NCBI GenBank assembly: GCA_002104985.1
Contig: MCGO01000023.1
Location: 124,001-188,000 of the forward strand
Reading direction: 5' to 3'
Source: Rhizoclosmatium globosum
Lineage: Eukaryota > Chytridiomycota > Chytridiomycetes > Chytridiales > Chytriomycetaceae
DNA length: 64,000 bases
Shown here one piece after another: positions 31,642-42,197 of this stretch (positions within the stretch are counted from its first letter, which is position 1; each line of letters begins with the position of its first letter). The position numbers were made by a program, and so were the translations under genes. The notes beneath the pieces are model-generated. The model did not search any database. It was not told where the DNA came from and saw only the letters and a list, made by a program, of their open reading frames with translations.

Positions 31642-33006
31642 ATGTTCTCTGTTTGCATCGCCGGTGGAGCCTCGTCAGGAAAGAAGAAAGTCTGCGACTT
31701 GATTATTCGGCGTTTGAAGGACGGCCTTGTGGACCATTCAAGCAAGGGTAAGTCTGATGAGATCCCACTCCCTTCGCACCCAAACCCACTCAAAACTATT
31801 CCAGTTGCCATCATCAAAATGGAGGATTTCTACCGTGAATTGACTGCCGAAGAACGGAAGCTTCTCGAAACGGGCGAATACAACTTTGACCATCCAGATG
31901 CAATCGATTTTGAGCTCTTGGCCTCGAAACTCGACCTTTTGTCGCGAGGTGTTCCGTGCCAGCTTCCAAAGTGGGACTACCAGCAACATAAAAGGTGTGT
32001 GAATGAATCTATCTGTTGATGTGCATTCCTAAATCACCTCTTTGATTGTAGAGTAACGGGAAGTGTCGAACTGTCAAGCAACCCAGATGTCGTTATTGTC
32101 GTTGGAACTCTTGTATTGTGAGTGTCGTTGTCTTCAGGAAGTGTGGAAGTGCGATTAATCGCATTCTCTCAAAGGTACAACAAACAAGTCCGCGACTTTT
32201 TCAACCTCAAAGTATTTGTGGACGTAGACTCGGATATTCGTCTTGCCCGTCAAGTCGTTCGTGACACGGAAGAGCGATACCAAAAACCTCTCGAAGCGGT
32301 CCTTGGGAACTACCTCAACTTTGTGAAGCCATCGTTCGAGGACTTTATTTTGCCAGTTGAGTTGCTATTGATTTAGATTATGCGGGAATGAATCTAACCT
32401 TTGGAATGTTTCACAGACCAAAAAGTACGCCAACGTGGTGATTCCTCGTGGTGCCGATAACCATGTTGCCATTGGACTCTTGGCGACGCACATTGTTGAT
32501 ATTTTGAAGGAGACTCCTCTGTCAGAGGAGAAATGGTTCGGGGAGTGCATCGTGTCAGCATTGAAGGTTAGCTCCACGTTTTATCATATCACAAGAGAAA
32601 GGATAGGGAATTGGAGGAATGACGCGTTGCAGTGTTCTGTCGTTTGGTCCAATCCATTCCTTGTCTCCTTTCCTTCGAAATAAACTAATTAAAACCGTTC
32701 CTTCACACAATCTCATGAAAGCGTCTGCAAGCCGGTGGCTAATTCTAACACGGACGACTCAAGAGACGAACCATCGAAAGCACCTCCTGTTGCCGAAATC
32801 AACTCACATGATACTATTCAAACACAATCACCAACCCAATTTCTACAGAGGAAGAAAGGAAAATGGAAGATTCAGAAGCCATACCAGTATTGGCACCTGC
32901 CACTTCAACAAGACCAGCACCACCTCCAGTCAAGCTTACCAAGGAAACACGTTCCCCGTCTAGAAAGAGAGGCTTAAAGGGATGGCTCTCGTCCCTCAAG
33001 ATGTGA
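31642..33006 (+). CDS. Uridine/cytidine kinase-like protein with basic tail
   Basis: Uridine-cytidine kinases phosphorylate pyrimidine nucleosides (salvage, cytosol). Six exons: 31642-31747, 31805-31994, 32052-32117, 32175-32355, 32417-32566 and from 32732 on, all phases matched. Motifs: P-loop [11 protein letters not shown], the [10 protein letters not shown] and F-D-H-P-D-A-I-D strands, [39 protein letters not shown] lid and the [13 protein letters not shown] end. The P-loop is odd: the Ser/Thr after GK is Lys, so Mg/ATP binding may be altered. After the kinase fold comes about 90 residues that are Ser/Thr/Pro-rich, ending in a basic amphipathic [15 protein letters not shown]; reaching it needs one base at TTT 32840-32842. 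An alternative acceptor at 32721 would stop after RLQAGG (32742). Confidence 0.75.
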
Positions 33007-33419
33007 ATCGTCAGTTCAACTTCAAGCTCAAGATTGGTGCATAATATGATGAAGGGAATATGATGAAGTGATCATTGGTCTTTTTAAAATAGAAAGAGAG
33101 TTTTTATCTATGATCGAGTTAACTCTTTGTGGAGTTTGATTAATGTACCGCCATGTACCAACACAGATGTGCCTAAATCAAAGAGCTCACACAGCAAAAA
33201 CGGTGCTTATAGGCATTTTAATGGCAGCCGTCGATGTTACGTTCAGGAAGATTGAACTCGATACTTGAAGTAGTTGCACCAATAGTAGATAATCGTCAGA
33301 TTTCCGACGCGTATTCTTAACAGGTAGTAAATTAAGATTATGAATTGGATGCAAACGAACAGTTGGAAGTTCCTTAAACAAAATGACTTGAGTAAGACGC
33401 GTGCCTGAACAGAGCACAT
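33007..33419. other. Intergenic; right half belongs to the duplicated tRNA block
   Basis: From about 33235 the sequence matches the minus strand of 22130-21945. No protein gene seen. Confidence 0.6.
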
Positions 33420-33501
33420 GGGCAGATGGCCGAGCGGTCTAAGGCGTCACGTTAAGGCCGTGATCTATTCGTAGGCGTGGGTTCGAATCCCACTCTGCTC
33501 A
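33420..33501 (+). tRNA. tRNA-Leu (AAG), variant
   Basis: 82-nt type II tRNA identical to the 21863 copy: GGGCAGATGGCCGAGCGGTC start, anticodon AAG, T arm GTGGGTTCGAATCCCAC. Confidence 0.95.
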
Positions 33502-33917
33502 CGTGTTTTGGCGGTGGGACGTGGCGGCGACAGGATGAGGATTGGTGGTCGAAGTTGGTGCAGACGGAATTCCACGTGCATTCAACACAACCTCCTTGCC
33601 ACCATATTACAACAATTCGTTCCAAAGAGTTAATTTAGGTGGTTGGACAGAGGTGCGTTGAGGAGGAACGCTGTGTGATTTTCAACTCGGCATTCTCAAT
33701 GCATCCCTTTATAACGGTCTAGATACTTATGCATTGTACAATCACAGAGTGAAACTTATCCATCTATAACACCGTTAGCTTGTTGTTTTTTATTGAAAAA
33801 AGGTGTTAGAGGAACATATGCTTGTTTTTAGTCCAGACGTTTTCAACGGCTAAACTACGCGGTCTTTGTACTCACTCATAACGGATTTATCTTATAAAGG
33901 ACTTTAAACGCGTCAAT

Positions 33918-33937
33918 TGTCAGGTGTTGGTGCGTTT
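33918..33937 (+). promoter_or_regulatory. Conserved element upstream of tRNA-Glu(CTC), copy 4
   Basis: TTGTCAGGTGTTGGTGCGTT ends 50 bp before the tRNA-Glu gene. Nineteen of twenty bases agree with copy 1. Confidence 0.45.
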
Positions 33938-33986
33938 CTCAAATTTTAATGGATTGTGGAAGGCATTTTGATCGAGGAAAGCAGAT

Positions 33987-34058
33987 TCCTAGATCGTCTA
34001 GTGGCTAAGATTCCACCCTCTCACGGTGGCGACCGGGGTTCAATTCCCCGTCTGGGAG
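33987..34058 (+). tRNA. tRNA-Glu (CTC)
   Basis: 72 nt, identical to the copies at 17664 and 21322. Confidence 0.95.
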
Positions 34059-34663
34059 AGCTTTCGGCGTTGGCGGGGGCGGCAGTGGTCATTAAAAGAA
34101 CGTTTGGTTCTTGAATCACTTGAGTAGTTCGTTCGTCTCCTCATCAATTACCAGATCTTCTATTGCATCTTCTTCGGAACAATTTATAAGATATAGATCT
34201 TTGATGGCAGACTGTTGTTGGTTCTAAGATATCGCGAACAAGGGGAAGTTTTATTTAGGACTCTCTTTCAATGAGACTCTACGCTTTACCCAGTGTATCT
34301 TTTATGCGAAATTACATGGAATTCTCTCTTCTCCGATATAATAGAAACGAGCAAGAAATTTCGTACCTATCCTATTGCTTATATTTTGTATTTGCTGTTG
34401 TGATGTAAAGTCGCTTGCAAAATATTCTTAGCAGTCATTATTATCTTCTGCATTTACTCCGAACTGGTTATACGTATCAACCGACGTTCGGAACTTCAAT
34501 AATGGTTGCTTCTTTTGGAATGAGCCTGTCTATGATCTTTAAGACATCAACCTCAAAAGTACTTAACATCGAATAGAAAATCAAGCTTATAAAACTAAAC
34601 GAAACCGTCAAACAATCGTTCGTAATCAAAGAAAACAGTAAAAACATCGAAATGAAGTTGAAA
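34059..34663. other. Intergenic
   Basis: AT-rich; holds the 3' flank of the surface-protein gene. The only longer frame (minus, 34477-34680) is hydrophobic noise. Confidence 0.5.
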
Positions 34664-37246
34664 TCAAACAAGCATTGCAATCACGAGAATGAAGATGTTC
34701 GCCAACTTCTTGCCAACTTTCTCCACAGAACCAGTGTAGATGGCAACAACTTGATTGATCTCAATTGTCTGCGTTGGTTGCTGGACGTTAATAGTACGAA
34801 TATCATCAACACTGGTCGTTATATCTGGAACAACATTAGGAATTGCATTCGGAACTGTGTTGGCGGCAGTCTTTGGAAGAATACTCGGGACTTTCTCAGC
34901 GTCGTTTACAATGTGAAGTACTTGATTGGCAGCTTGCGTAGAAGTTAAAGGAGTGGGTTTGTCATTGGAACAATCATTTTGCACGAGCGTAGGGTTGAAT
35001 TCGTTAATTTTTAAATGCGGGATAGCAATTGGAACGTCAGGACAATTGTTTGTACCAATGAGCTGTTCAACGCATCCATTGTACTTTGCATTGAGTGTAA
35101 TTTGCTCGCATGACTTGGGAAGAGTAATACTGAAGCTTAATGCATTCAAGTCGTCACGTTTGCGAAGATTCAAGGGAATATAGTCGAAATTGTTTGGCCC
35201 GAACGAGTAACCCAAGTCAAAGAGATGAAGGCCTGTGGTGTTGAGTTTAATAAGCGCAACTGAAGCTTCTGGAATAATCGTGATATTGGGCTCTGGCTGC
35301 AAAAAGTGCTTGCATGTAATGTTCAGCTTTTGGGGCTGAATATATGGTTAATAAAGATCGTTCAGCATATCATACTTACAAACGCAATCGCAGCTTTTGA
35401 TTCCGACTCAACAACATTTGGATTATCGTTACTTCTGGAGGTTTTGCAAGACGTGATGGCACAATCGGTGAATGACGCAGCTGATGCGAGACTGAGAGAT
35501 GAACAAACTCCATTCAAAGCTGGAATAGACTTGTCCAAAACATATTGAGGCAGGTTGGGAAACTTTGCAGTACACGGGTCGGCACATTTTGGATATCCGT
35601 CAAAGAGTGGGTTAAATACCGCCCCCACATATTGATCAATCACTAAAGGTGTGTTTGTTGGAACGGCAGTAACAGTGGCAGTTGTGGCAGTATAAATTGT
35701 TGCAGTTGTTTGAGTTGTGGACGGATTCAAGACAGGTGCGATTCCGGCGACAAGACTGAAACTACCGTCTGATTGTCTTCTTCGTAATCCCGGTGAACAT
35801 GTGCAGCTTGCAGTCGCAATTACGATTTGACCCGAATTGACAGTAACAAGCAGGGTTTTGGTGTCAAGAGAAAGAGTCAAGGAATACCAAACTTGAGTAA
35901 GACCAGGCGCAAGAATAACAGCAAACCGAGCAGCACCATCAGCGTTGGAGAACTCAGGATCCGTCATGTCGTCGCTTCCCTTTATCGCATTCGTGATTGA
36001 GACCTGTTTACAGTTAGCAACGGCAGTGATTTGCAACTAATTCCTACCTTATAATTTGATGAAGTCAACATGAAGTACACGGCTCCACGACGACCATAGA
36101 AACTGGGTCCCGCTGTGGTCACAGTTTTACCTGGAGCCACCACAAGCACAGATTCCACCAAAGAAGCCTCAAGGCCCGAATAAGAGTCGAGGAACTTTGT
36201 CAAATAAGGCAAGGGAGATAGTTGGAGTTTTCCCTTGTACGTTCCACTCGTACCACTGAAAACAGGAACATCTGTTTTGGAGACAACGTCCGCCGCTTTG
36301 ACTTCTAAGCATAACTCTAAAGCTTGCTGAATGATTGTATTTTGAGCTTCATATACGGTACTCGAAGTACTCAAGTCGCGTTTTTCAAATCCTACGTCAC
36401 GAGCTTTAGCACTTGCTGATGGAGCAGCTGCTGTCGTAGCTGTAGCTTGGTTGGCGAGACAATATTTGGAGCTCAATTTATCAAAACTGGGAATGATTGA
36501 CGTCTCGCAAACCTGCAAAATGTCAGATACACCAGCGTTATCGGATGGAAGATTTCCCCAGCAGCCTGACGGAATAAATGCAGAACTGGTCATAACCATA
36601 GCCTTAAGTCTATAAATAAACTGGATTCCTTTCATTTGCGGGACAATGGCGGTTGTTGTTGGGATAGGGCCTGTACTTGTGTAAACTGGGCCGACGGGTT
36701 TGACCAACGGAGGAGCAAAGTACGGAGCTTGAGCATTGCAGCCATTAGCGTTTACAATTTTCAACGCTTCTGGGGACTGGAGGCAGTTGCCGTTGAGGTT
36801 GCTGAAAATATAGTTCTTAGATAATGAATGTGAAAAAAACTAAGCCTTACAATTGCGGCAAGGAAGCTACAAATCCAGGAACGGGACCGACAAGATTATT
36901 GTTGACAAGGTACAATGTTGTCAATGAGGTGAGACCGCTCAAATCTGGGATCAATCCACCAATGGAAGAGTCAGACACTTTGCTGTTAAAAAACGATCTT
37001 AGTCAATGTTTTTCAAGCAGACGAAAAGCAACAATCGCACATTGCCGTAATTTGAAGCTTTGCATCACAGGTGACTTGAAAGTGTTGGGCATCTTTGAAA
37101 TTCAACCCAATTTGATAGCAACAGTTGTTTCCGTTATCGTTAGTGAAGACAGTTGGCCAGGCTGCCCTCGCAATTTGACAGTCTGGCACTTGTGCATTCA
37201 CCAGCGAGAGGAAAGGCGAAGCGAGGACGAGAAGCCAGGGGCGCAT
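34664..37246 (-). CDS. Secreted LRR surface protein, probable GPI anchor
   Basis: Five exons across four short introns, all with clean GT..AG and matching phases, about 790 residues with no frameshift. It starts with a signal peptide (RPWLLVLASPFLSLVNA). A Cys-bearing cap (NNCCYQIGLNF) leads into two to three LRRs (SGLTSLTTLYLVNNNLVGPVP), closing with N-L-N-G-N-C-L. Large Thr/Pro/Ala linkers and two Cys-rich domains follow, one with a K-A-R-D...KRD dibasic segment. The C-terminus is hydrophobic (LANIFILVIAMLV), fitting GPI attachment. The LRR-cap-plus-linker plan suggests an extracellular adhesion or wall-facing protein; no ligand can be inferred. Its intactness contrasts with the broken neighbours. 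Confidence 0.75.
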
Positions 37247-37545
37247 TGTTTTTGAATGCAGCTATGACACACGTTTTTTGGTTAGGATTGATTCGAGAAA
37301 TTTTGGTTCGAGAATCTCTTTTTAGAAATTTGTTCGAGGATCTCTTTTTTCAAGACATTCAATATATCATTTTCTGAATGGTTTTCATGTCGTTCTCGAT
37401 ATGAAGCGACAATCTCTCACCTCTATACGCAATCACTACTGCGCAATCACTGCTTCATCTCAGACACATTTCATACAAAACTGAATACAGATACTCAATC
37501 TCCATAGCTATCATTCATCGAAAGTCATCAACTCCCCGTTATCCT

Positions 37546-38011
37546 GATCAAGATAATCCATTTTCTTTCATGGCACCAACACTTCGTGGAACAAAGAATT
37601 CCTTCAACCTCAAAAGCGAAGCCCTATACGCAAAATCCACAGAAACAGGAGACGCGACTTTCAAGTCATGAAATACTGATCACTATTTATTCAATACACG
37701 TTCATTTAGATACTAAACGCGGATCCACCAGCTCTTTAAACAGAATAGTGAGTACCCCATCCCCCGAAGCATTCCACTCATCAACGCAATCAATTCCACA
37801 TCATCCTCCTCCATCTCTCTGTTTCTCTTCACACGTGCTTCTTGTTCATGAAATACGGATCACTATTTATTCAATACACGTTCATTTAGACACTAAACGC
37901 GGATCCACCAGTTCTTTAAACAGAATAGTGAGTACTCCATCCCAGTAGTATTCCACTCATCCAACGCAATCAATTCCACATCATCCTCCTCCATCTCTCT
38001 GTTTCTCTTCA
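37546..38011. repeat. Duplicated coilin 3' region (two UTR units plus a coding relic)
   Basis: Units 37666-37838 and 37847-38011 are about 90% alike (both hold ACTATTTATTCAATACACG, ACTAAACGCGGATCCACCAG and TTCCACATCATCCTCCTCC). Unit 2 lies directly after the coilin-like stop codon. To the left, 37546-37664 is a decayed copy of 38095-38236, the last coding part of that gene (shared GATCAA-ATAATCCAT, CCAACAC and CGACTTTCAA/TAAAGTC). Confidence 0.8.
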
Positions 38012-38018
38012 ACCTCCT

Positions 38019-39522
38019 TCACTCAAAGCGCCCCTCCTCTACTTCGCCATCCTCCTCTCCATCCTCCTCTAAATCCAAATCCAACTCCAATCCATGATCA
38101 AAATAATCCATCTTCTTCCGTCTCGGCGCCAACACCTTCACTTCTCGCCTCCTCAAAGCGTCTCCCTTCAACCTCACCGTCAAAGCCTGACGCACAGGAT
38201 CCACGGAAACAAGAGCAGCGACTTTAAAGTCGGAGAGACGAGGCTCGAAAGAAGAAGAGAGTTCGAGAGTCTTGAATGCAATGAGGGTGGAAGGAGAAGG
38301 AGGCGGGAGGGAGGAGAAGGATGGGATGGAAGGGAGGGTGGAGAAGGAGATTGGAGGTGGGACGCCGTATGCGTCGTCGCCGTAGTCGAGGGGTTGTTCT
38401 TGTTGTTGTTGTTGGTTGTGGCGGGAGTGGGTTGTTGAAGTAGACTGTTTTCGGGAATTAGATTTTGATTTTGGAGGGTGTGCAGCGGGAACGTCGTCGT
38501 AGAGTTCGACATATGTATGAATGCAAGTTGGAGGAGGGAGAGCAGGTGTAGGGGGTGTGGAAGATGGAGTTGGATGCTGTTGTTTTTGTTGTTGTTGTTG
38601 TTGTTGTTGAGGTTTCTTTTGTGGAAGAGCTGGTACAGGTTTTTGAGGGAGAGGCACAACAGGTTTCGAGACAGCACAGGTTGTTTCTCTGAAGCTGGAG
38701 GGACCGACGGTTTAGCAACAAGTTTCGTCTTTGAAGGTTTGTCCGAGCCACTTTCGTCGTCAGTGCTTTCTTTGCTTTCATCTGAATCGGCCCATTATCA
38801 AAATGCACGTGTTTGCTGGTTTCGTTGTTTCTCTTCATCTTTGCAATGAGTTTCCGCTTCGCAGTTCCGAGAGACATTGGTGGTGCGATGGGGACAATGT
38901 GGGATTGGGGTGGAAGGGGATTGCGCTTTTGCGGCAGTTCTTTCTGCGATTGAGATTGAGATTTAAGTTTAGATTGAGGTTGAGCAGCGGTCGTGTGGAT
39001 GGTTTTGTGGGTTGAGGAGTAGGTTTCTTCTTTGGTTGAGGTTCATCATCGCTTGAACTTGACCGGAGTTCTCTTCTTCTGAGGTGTCTGAAGAGTTTGA
39101 CGAATCCGATGAATCCGATGAATCCGATGAGTCATCATGTTCTTGTTTTGATGGTGGTTGAATACGCGCTTCTTTTGTATTGGCTGCGCATCAACCTCTG
39201 AGTCGTCCTCTGAGTCATCCTCGGAGCCACTTGATCTTCGTCTGAATCCGAGTCGCTTCCTCGACCAACAACTCGGCCAAGAACCAGGGCCACGTGGTCG
39301 CCGTCTCGAAGAACGTGGTCGGTCTTTGACGACGGAAGAAGTGAGAAGCCATCAAGTTGAAGCTCGTTCGAACTCTTGGACGAGGACGCGCACTTGGACG
39401 AGGACGAGGACGAGGAAACAACCGATTCAGCGTGAAATCACTGATGATACGAGTGTGTCCACAGAGGCGTCGATCGAGTACACAAACTTGCGACCCCCAT
39501 AACTGACTTTCAATCGAAGCAT
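38019..39522 (-). CDS. COIL: Coilin-like nuclear body protein, multiply frameshifted
   Basis: Coilin scaffolds Cajal bodies, where snRNPs mature. The N-terminus (MLRLKVSYGGRKFVYSID...) and the block LQLDGFSLLPSSKTDHVLRDGDHVALV match the coilin N-terminal self-association domain. A long Ser/Asp/Lys/Gln linker with an S-S-D repeat follows. The C-terminal IAFKTLELSSSFEPRLSDFKV and VDPVRQALTV fit the atypical Tudor domain, then an acidic tail. The linker needs at least five one-base corrections, mostly single missing bases in GG, GGG or AAAA tracts (about 38797, 39057 and 39135), plus one near 39441. Loss of coilin is tolerated in several organisms, so real decay is possible. The start at 39522 places the conserved MLRLKV at the N-terminus. 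Confidence 0.65.
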
Positions 39523-39664
39523 TTTGCTTGGAAAACAAATCTCACTTGCTTTTCATCACATGCACAACAGTCCAGCCATAACTATCCTTCGATGCAAAAT
39601 GGTAACATTCTAGTTATTCAGAGAAAGGTGTTGTGAGGTTTTGAACACTATACGGAAAATAATA

Positions 39665-39746
39665 TGAGCGAAGTGGGGTTCGAACCCACGCGTATTTCTA
39701 CACTAGCACCTGAAGCTAGCACCTTAGACCACTCGGTCATTCGCCC
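39665..39746 (-). tRNA. tRNA-Leu (CAG)
   Basis: 82-nt type II tRNA: acceptor GGGCGAA/TTCGCTC, D arm ACCGAGTGGTCTAAGGT, anticodon stem CTAGC/GCTAG around TTCAGGT (anticodon CAG), T arm GTGGGTTCGAACCCCAC. One end-mismatch-free cloverleaf. Confidence 0.94.
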
Positions 39747-40104
39747 GATGCTTTGGCGTCGTGAATAAAACAACAGGATGGTTTCAACAACAACAGATGC
39801 TGTAGAAATACATTGGTTTTCTGTTCTGCAGCTGCGGTTTAGAAATGAAAACGAATATAGGTATGGACCCATTCTTGTCATTGTTACTCAACCACGAAGC
39901 ATTCCATGTATTGTAACAAGTATGTCAGAAGTCCACCAATTATCAGTAAGTGAAGTCCTCCCTTATTTATCGCGTACAATTACGATTGGTGGTTTTGTCA
40001 GTACCAACTTGAATGTTCCATTGTGCTTGAGACAATGGTTTTGGAATCCACAATCCCGGCATTGAATAATAAGAACAGAAAAAACACGCAGCAACTAGAA
40101 AGCC
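39747..40104. other. Intergenic
   Basis: A 95-residue plus-strand frame (39778-40065) runs into the next gene's leader; it has no recognisable content and I do not call it. Confidence 0.45.
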
Positions 40105-41179
40105 ATGAGCTACAGAAGCTATCCAATTTCCGGACCGCCTGCTTTAGTCCTCAAAAATAAGACAGTAATCGCTGCAGATCCAGAATACGCCGACAGATAT
40201 AATGCCATTGAATCCGCTACCGACATTGACCAACGCGTCGCAATCACCCTCGCGTCGCTTCAACTTGTTATCCTCGGGTGCCTCATCTGGAAAGAACGGC
40301 GCCATCTCCCACACAAAAAACACAAATTCTTCACAGTCATAAACTCACTCCTGGCTGCCATGATTATCGCGCACGGTCTAAACCCATTCTTTGATTTATT
40401 AAGAACACAAGTAGAAGACGTGGACCCAAAAGTCGCGCCCGTCATGACACTATCCAGCCTTTCCGCCTTCTTTCAATTCCTCCTAAACTTCCTCGTCATG
40501 GTGTACGCCTGGAAACGCGGACACCCCGTCATACAGTTACTACGTCCATCAATACAACCCTACATGATAACCATGCTCATATTCTTTGCGTTCCTCTTAC
40601 TCAGTCAATTCATTGCAACTGTTTTGGACACATACGTCTTAAGCTACACAGACACGCTCGACAAGCCTGAAAAACTCAGGACTCTATGCACGTTATATAC
40701 ACGTGTAGTATTCTTATAAACCTGTGCATGATCTCATTCGACGTTCTCGTTTCCTATTTTTATGTTGTGTACCTGAGGTCTATGGCGGGACAAGTCTCTG
40801 AAGAGGAGATACAGAAGTTGCGGATTATATCGCGGTATGGGATTGTGTCGTGTGTTTTTCTGGAGGGTTGGATGGCGGCTGCTGTTGCGGACACGTATCG
40901 ATTTCATACAGTCTCGCGAAACCCAAGTGACATAACGGGATTTTCGACGGGTGAGCTTATGGGATTATTCATGGGAGTCGGTTAGGGTGTTTTGTGTTTT
41001 TGTTTATTCAGCTGGGGATGAAGTGGGCGTTGATGGTGGAAGATCAGAGACGGGATGTTGCAAAGTTTGATCGGGTTGCGAATGCGAAGCAGTTGGTTAG
41101 TGACAAGAATTATTCGTTGGAAAAGAAGGTGGCGGAGAAGTCTGTGGGGTTGAGTGTGTCTGACAATGCGACAGTTTAA
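40105..41179 (+). CDS. Seven-helix membrane protein (two frameshifts)
   Basis: Unrecognised family. Single exon, about 355 residues after one base is added at each of two TT pairs (40693-40694 and 40982-40983). With these, seven TM helices appear in order: ITLASLQLVILGCLIW; FFTVINSLLAAMIIAHGL; a Leu/Phe-rich helix ending VMVYAW; MLIFFAFLLLSQFIATVL; YTCSILINLCMISFDVLV; ISRYGIVSCVFLEGWMAA; and one running through GLGCFVFLFIQLGMKWAL. The N-terminus has an N-x-T site, and the C-terminal tail is charged. The layout is GPCR-like, but I see no family signature. Two hydrophobic runs only make sense with the corrections. Confidence 0.6.
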
Positions 41180-41330
41180 TATTGCGTTTATTCGATTATT
41201 TGGCATTGAATTAAACGGCAACGGGTACAATTTATTTAGTCTGCAAAAAGGTTTCCATCTATGTGCAGTACCTCCAACTTTCCACTCAACCCATTCCTCT
41301 CGGGTTTCGTCCCTCTGAAACGATTATTAT

Positions 41331-42003
41331 TTATCCGCAATCAACAAGCTCTGTCATGACTGCAATCATTGACGTAGGAAACAGTCCCTCGATGAAGTTG
41401 TGCGAAATATCGACACGCTTCATCTTGACACACCCACCCAAATCAGGCAACTCTCCTTCTAACAAATTATCACTCAGAAGCAAGGATTTCAGTCGAATAT
41501 GCCGCCCAACTCCGCTTGGAATCTTGCCTCGCAACTCGTTATGATGCAGAGCAAGGCACTCCAACATCACAGCAATCCAACCTCCTCCGGAATCTCTCCA
41601 ACCAACTCATTATTCGATAAATCCAGCATAACCAACGTAGAAAGCAACCCAACAGATCTTGGAATCCGACCAGTTACTTCTCAAACGCCCAATCCAGCGA
41701 CCACAGCGCCATCACACCAAACACAGTCTCCGAATAAACCTGCTGAAACGAATCAGGCCAATGCATCCACTCTCGATCGAGGGCGGTCAGTTCGCAACTC
41801 TCTGTGCAGTTGTTTTCGAGGATACGGATTTCTTCGTTTTGGGTGAGGAGATCGTCGTTTAGAGACAGGCGGGCGAAGGATGGACTCAGTAGAAGGACAT
41901 TGATGCGTCTGGACAGTCGTCGGTAGTGGAGAGATTCGCGCGGTAACAGCCAGCTGAAGATTGTCCAAATCAATTCTGTTGGAAGGGTGTTGAATTCAGA
42001 CAT
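41331..42003 (-). CDS. F-box / leucine-rich-repeat protein (copy 3, two frameshifts)
   Basis: The start M-S-E-F-N-T-L-P-T-E-L-I-W matches the F-box opening of copies 1 and 2. F-box (IFSWLLPRESLHYRRLSRRIN), then the family motif H-W-P-D-S-F-Q-Q-V-Y, then four LRRs (V-T-G-R-I-P, L-V-G-E-I-P, L-R-G-K-I-P, L-E-G-E-L-P). Two one-base losses break the frame, near 41672 and 41570. Shorter C-terminus than the other copies. Divergent from the GPCR gene with about 195 bp between starts. Confidence 0.68.
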
Positions 42004-42197
42004 TTTAATAATAACATGGGGTTTACTGAGCAGGAGTCCAGACTCATACATAAGAATCATCGGAGATTTACACTCAGAAAACGTTATTGTTCTTACCTTT
42101 TCTTTGTCTCAACCTTCATTGTTCACCCTCATCCCCCGAGAATATAAGAACAAAGGGTGGACTATTATTCAAATCTTGGAAACAAGTTCAAATCATC

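Larger units (their letters stand above)
33235..34060 (+). repeat. Inverted segmental duplication, arm 2 (tRNA-Leu + tRNA-Glu)
   Basis: Counterpart of arm 1 at 21322-22130 (opposite orientation). Both tRNAs are identical between the arms; spacers show many substitutions and small indels. Confidence 0.85.

Noticed and set aside
37586..37948. 120-residue plus-strand frame
   Set aside because: It is a translation of the duplicated coilin 3' units; the repeated peptide simply reflects the DNA repeat.
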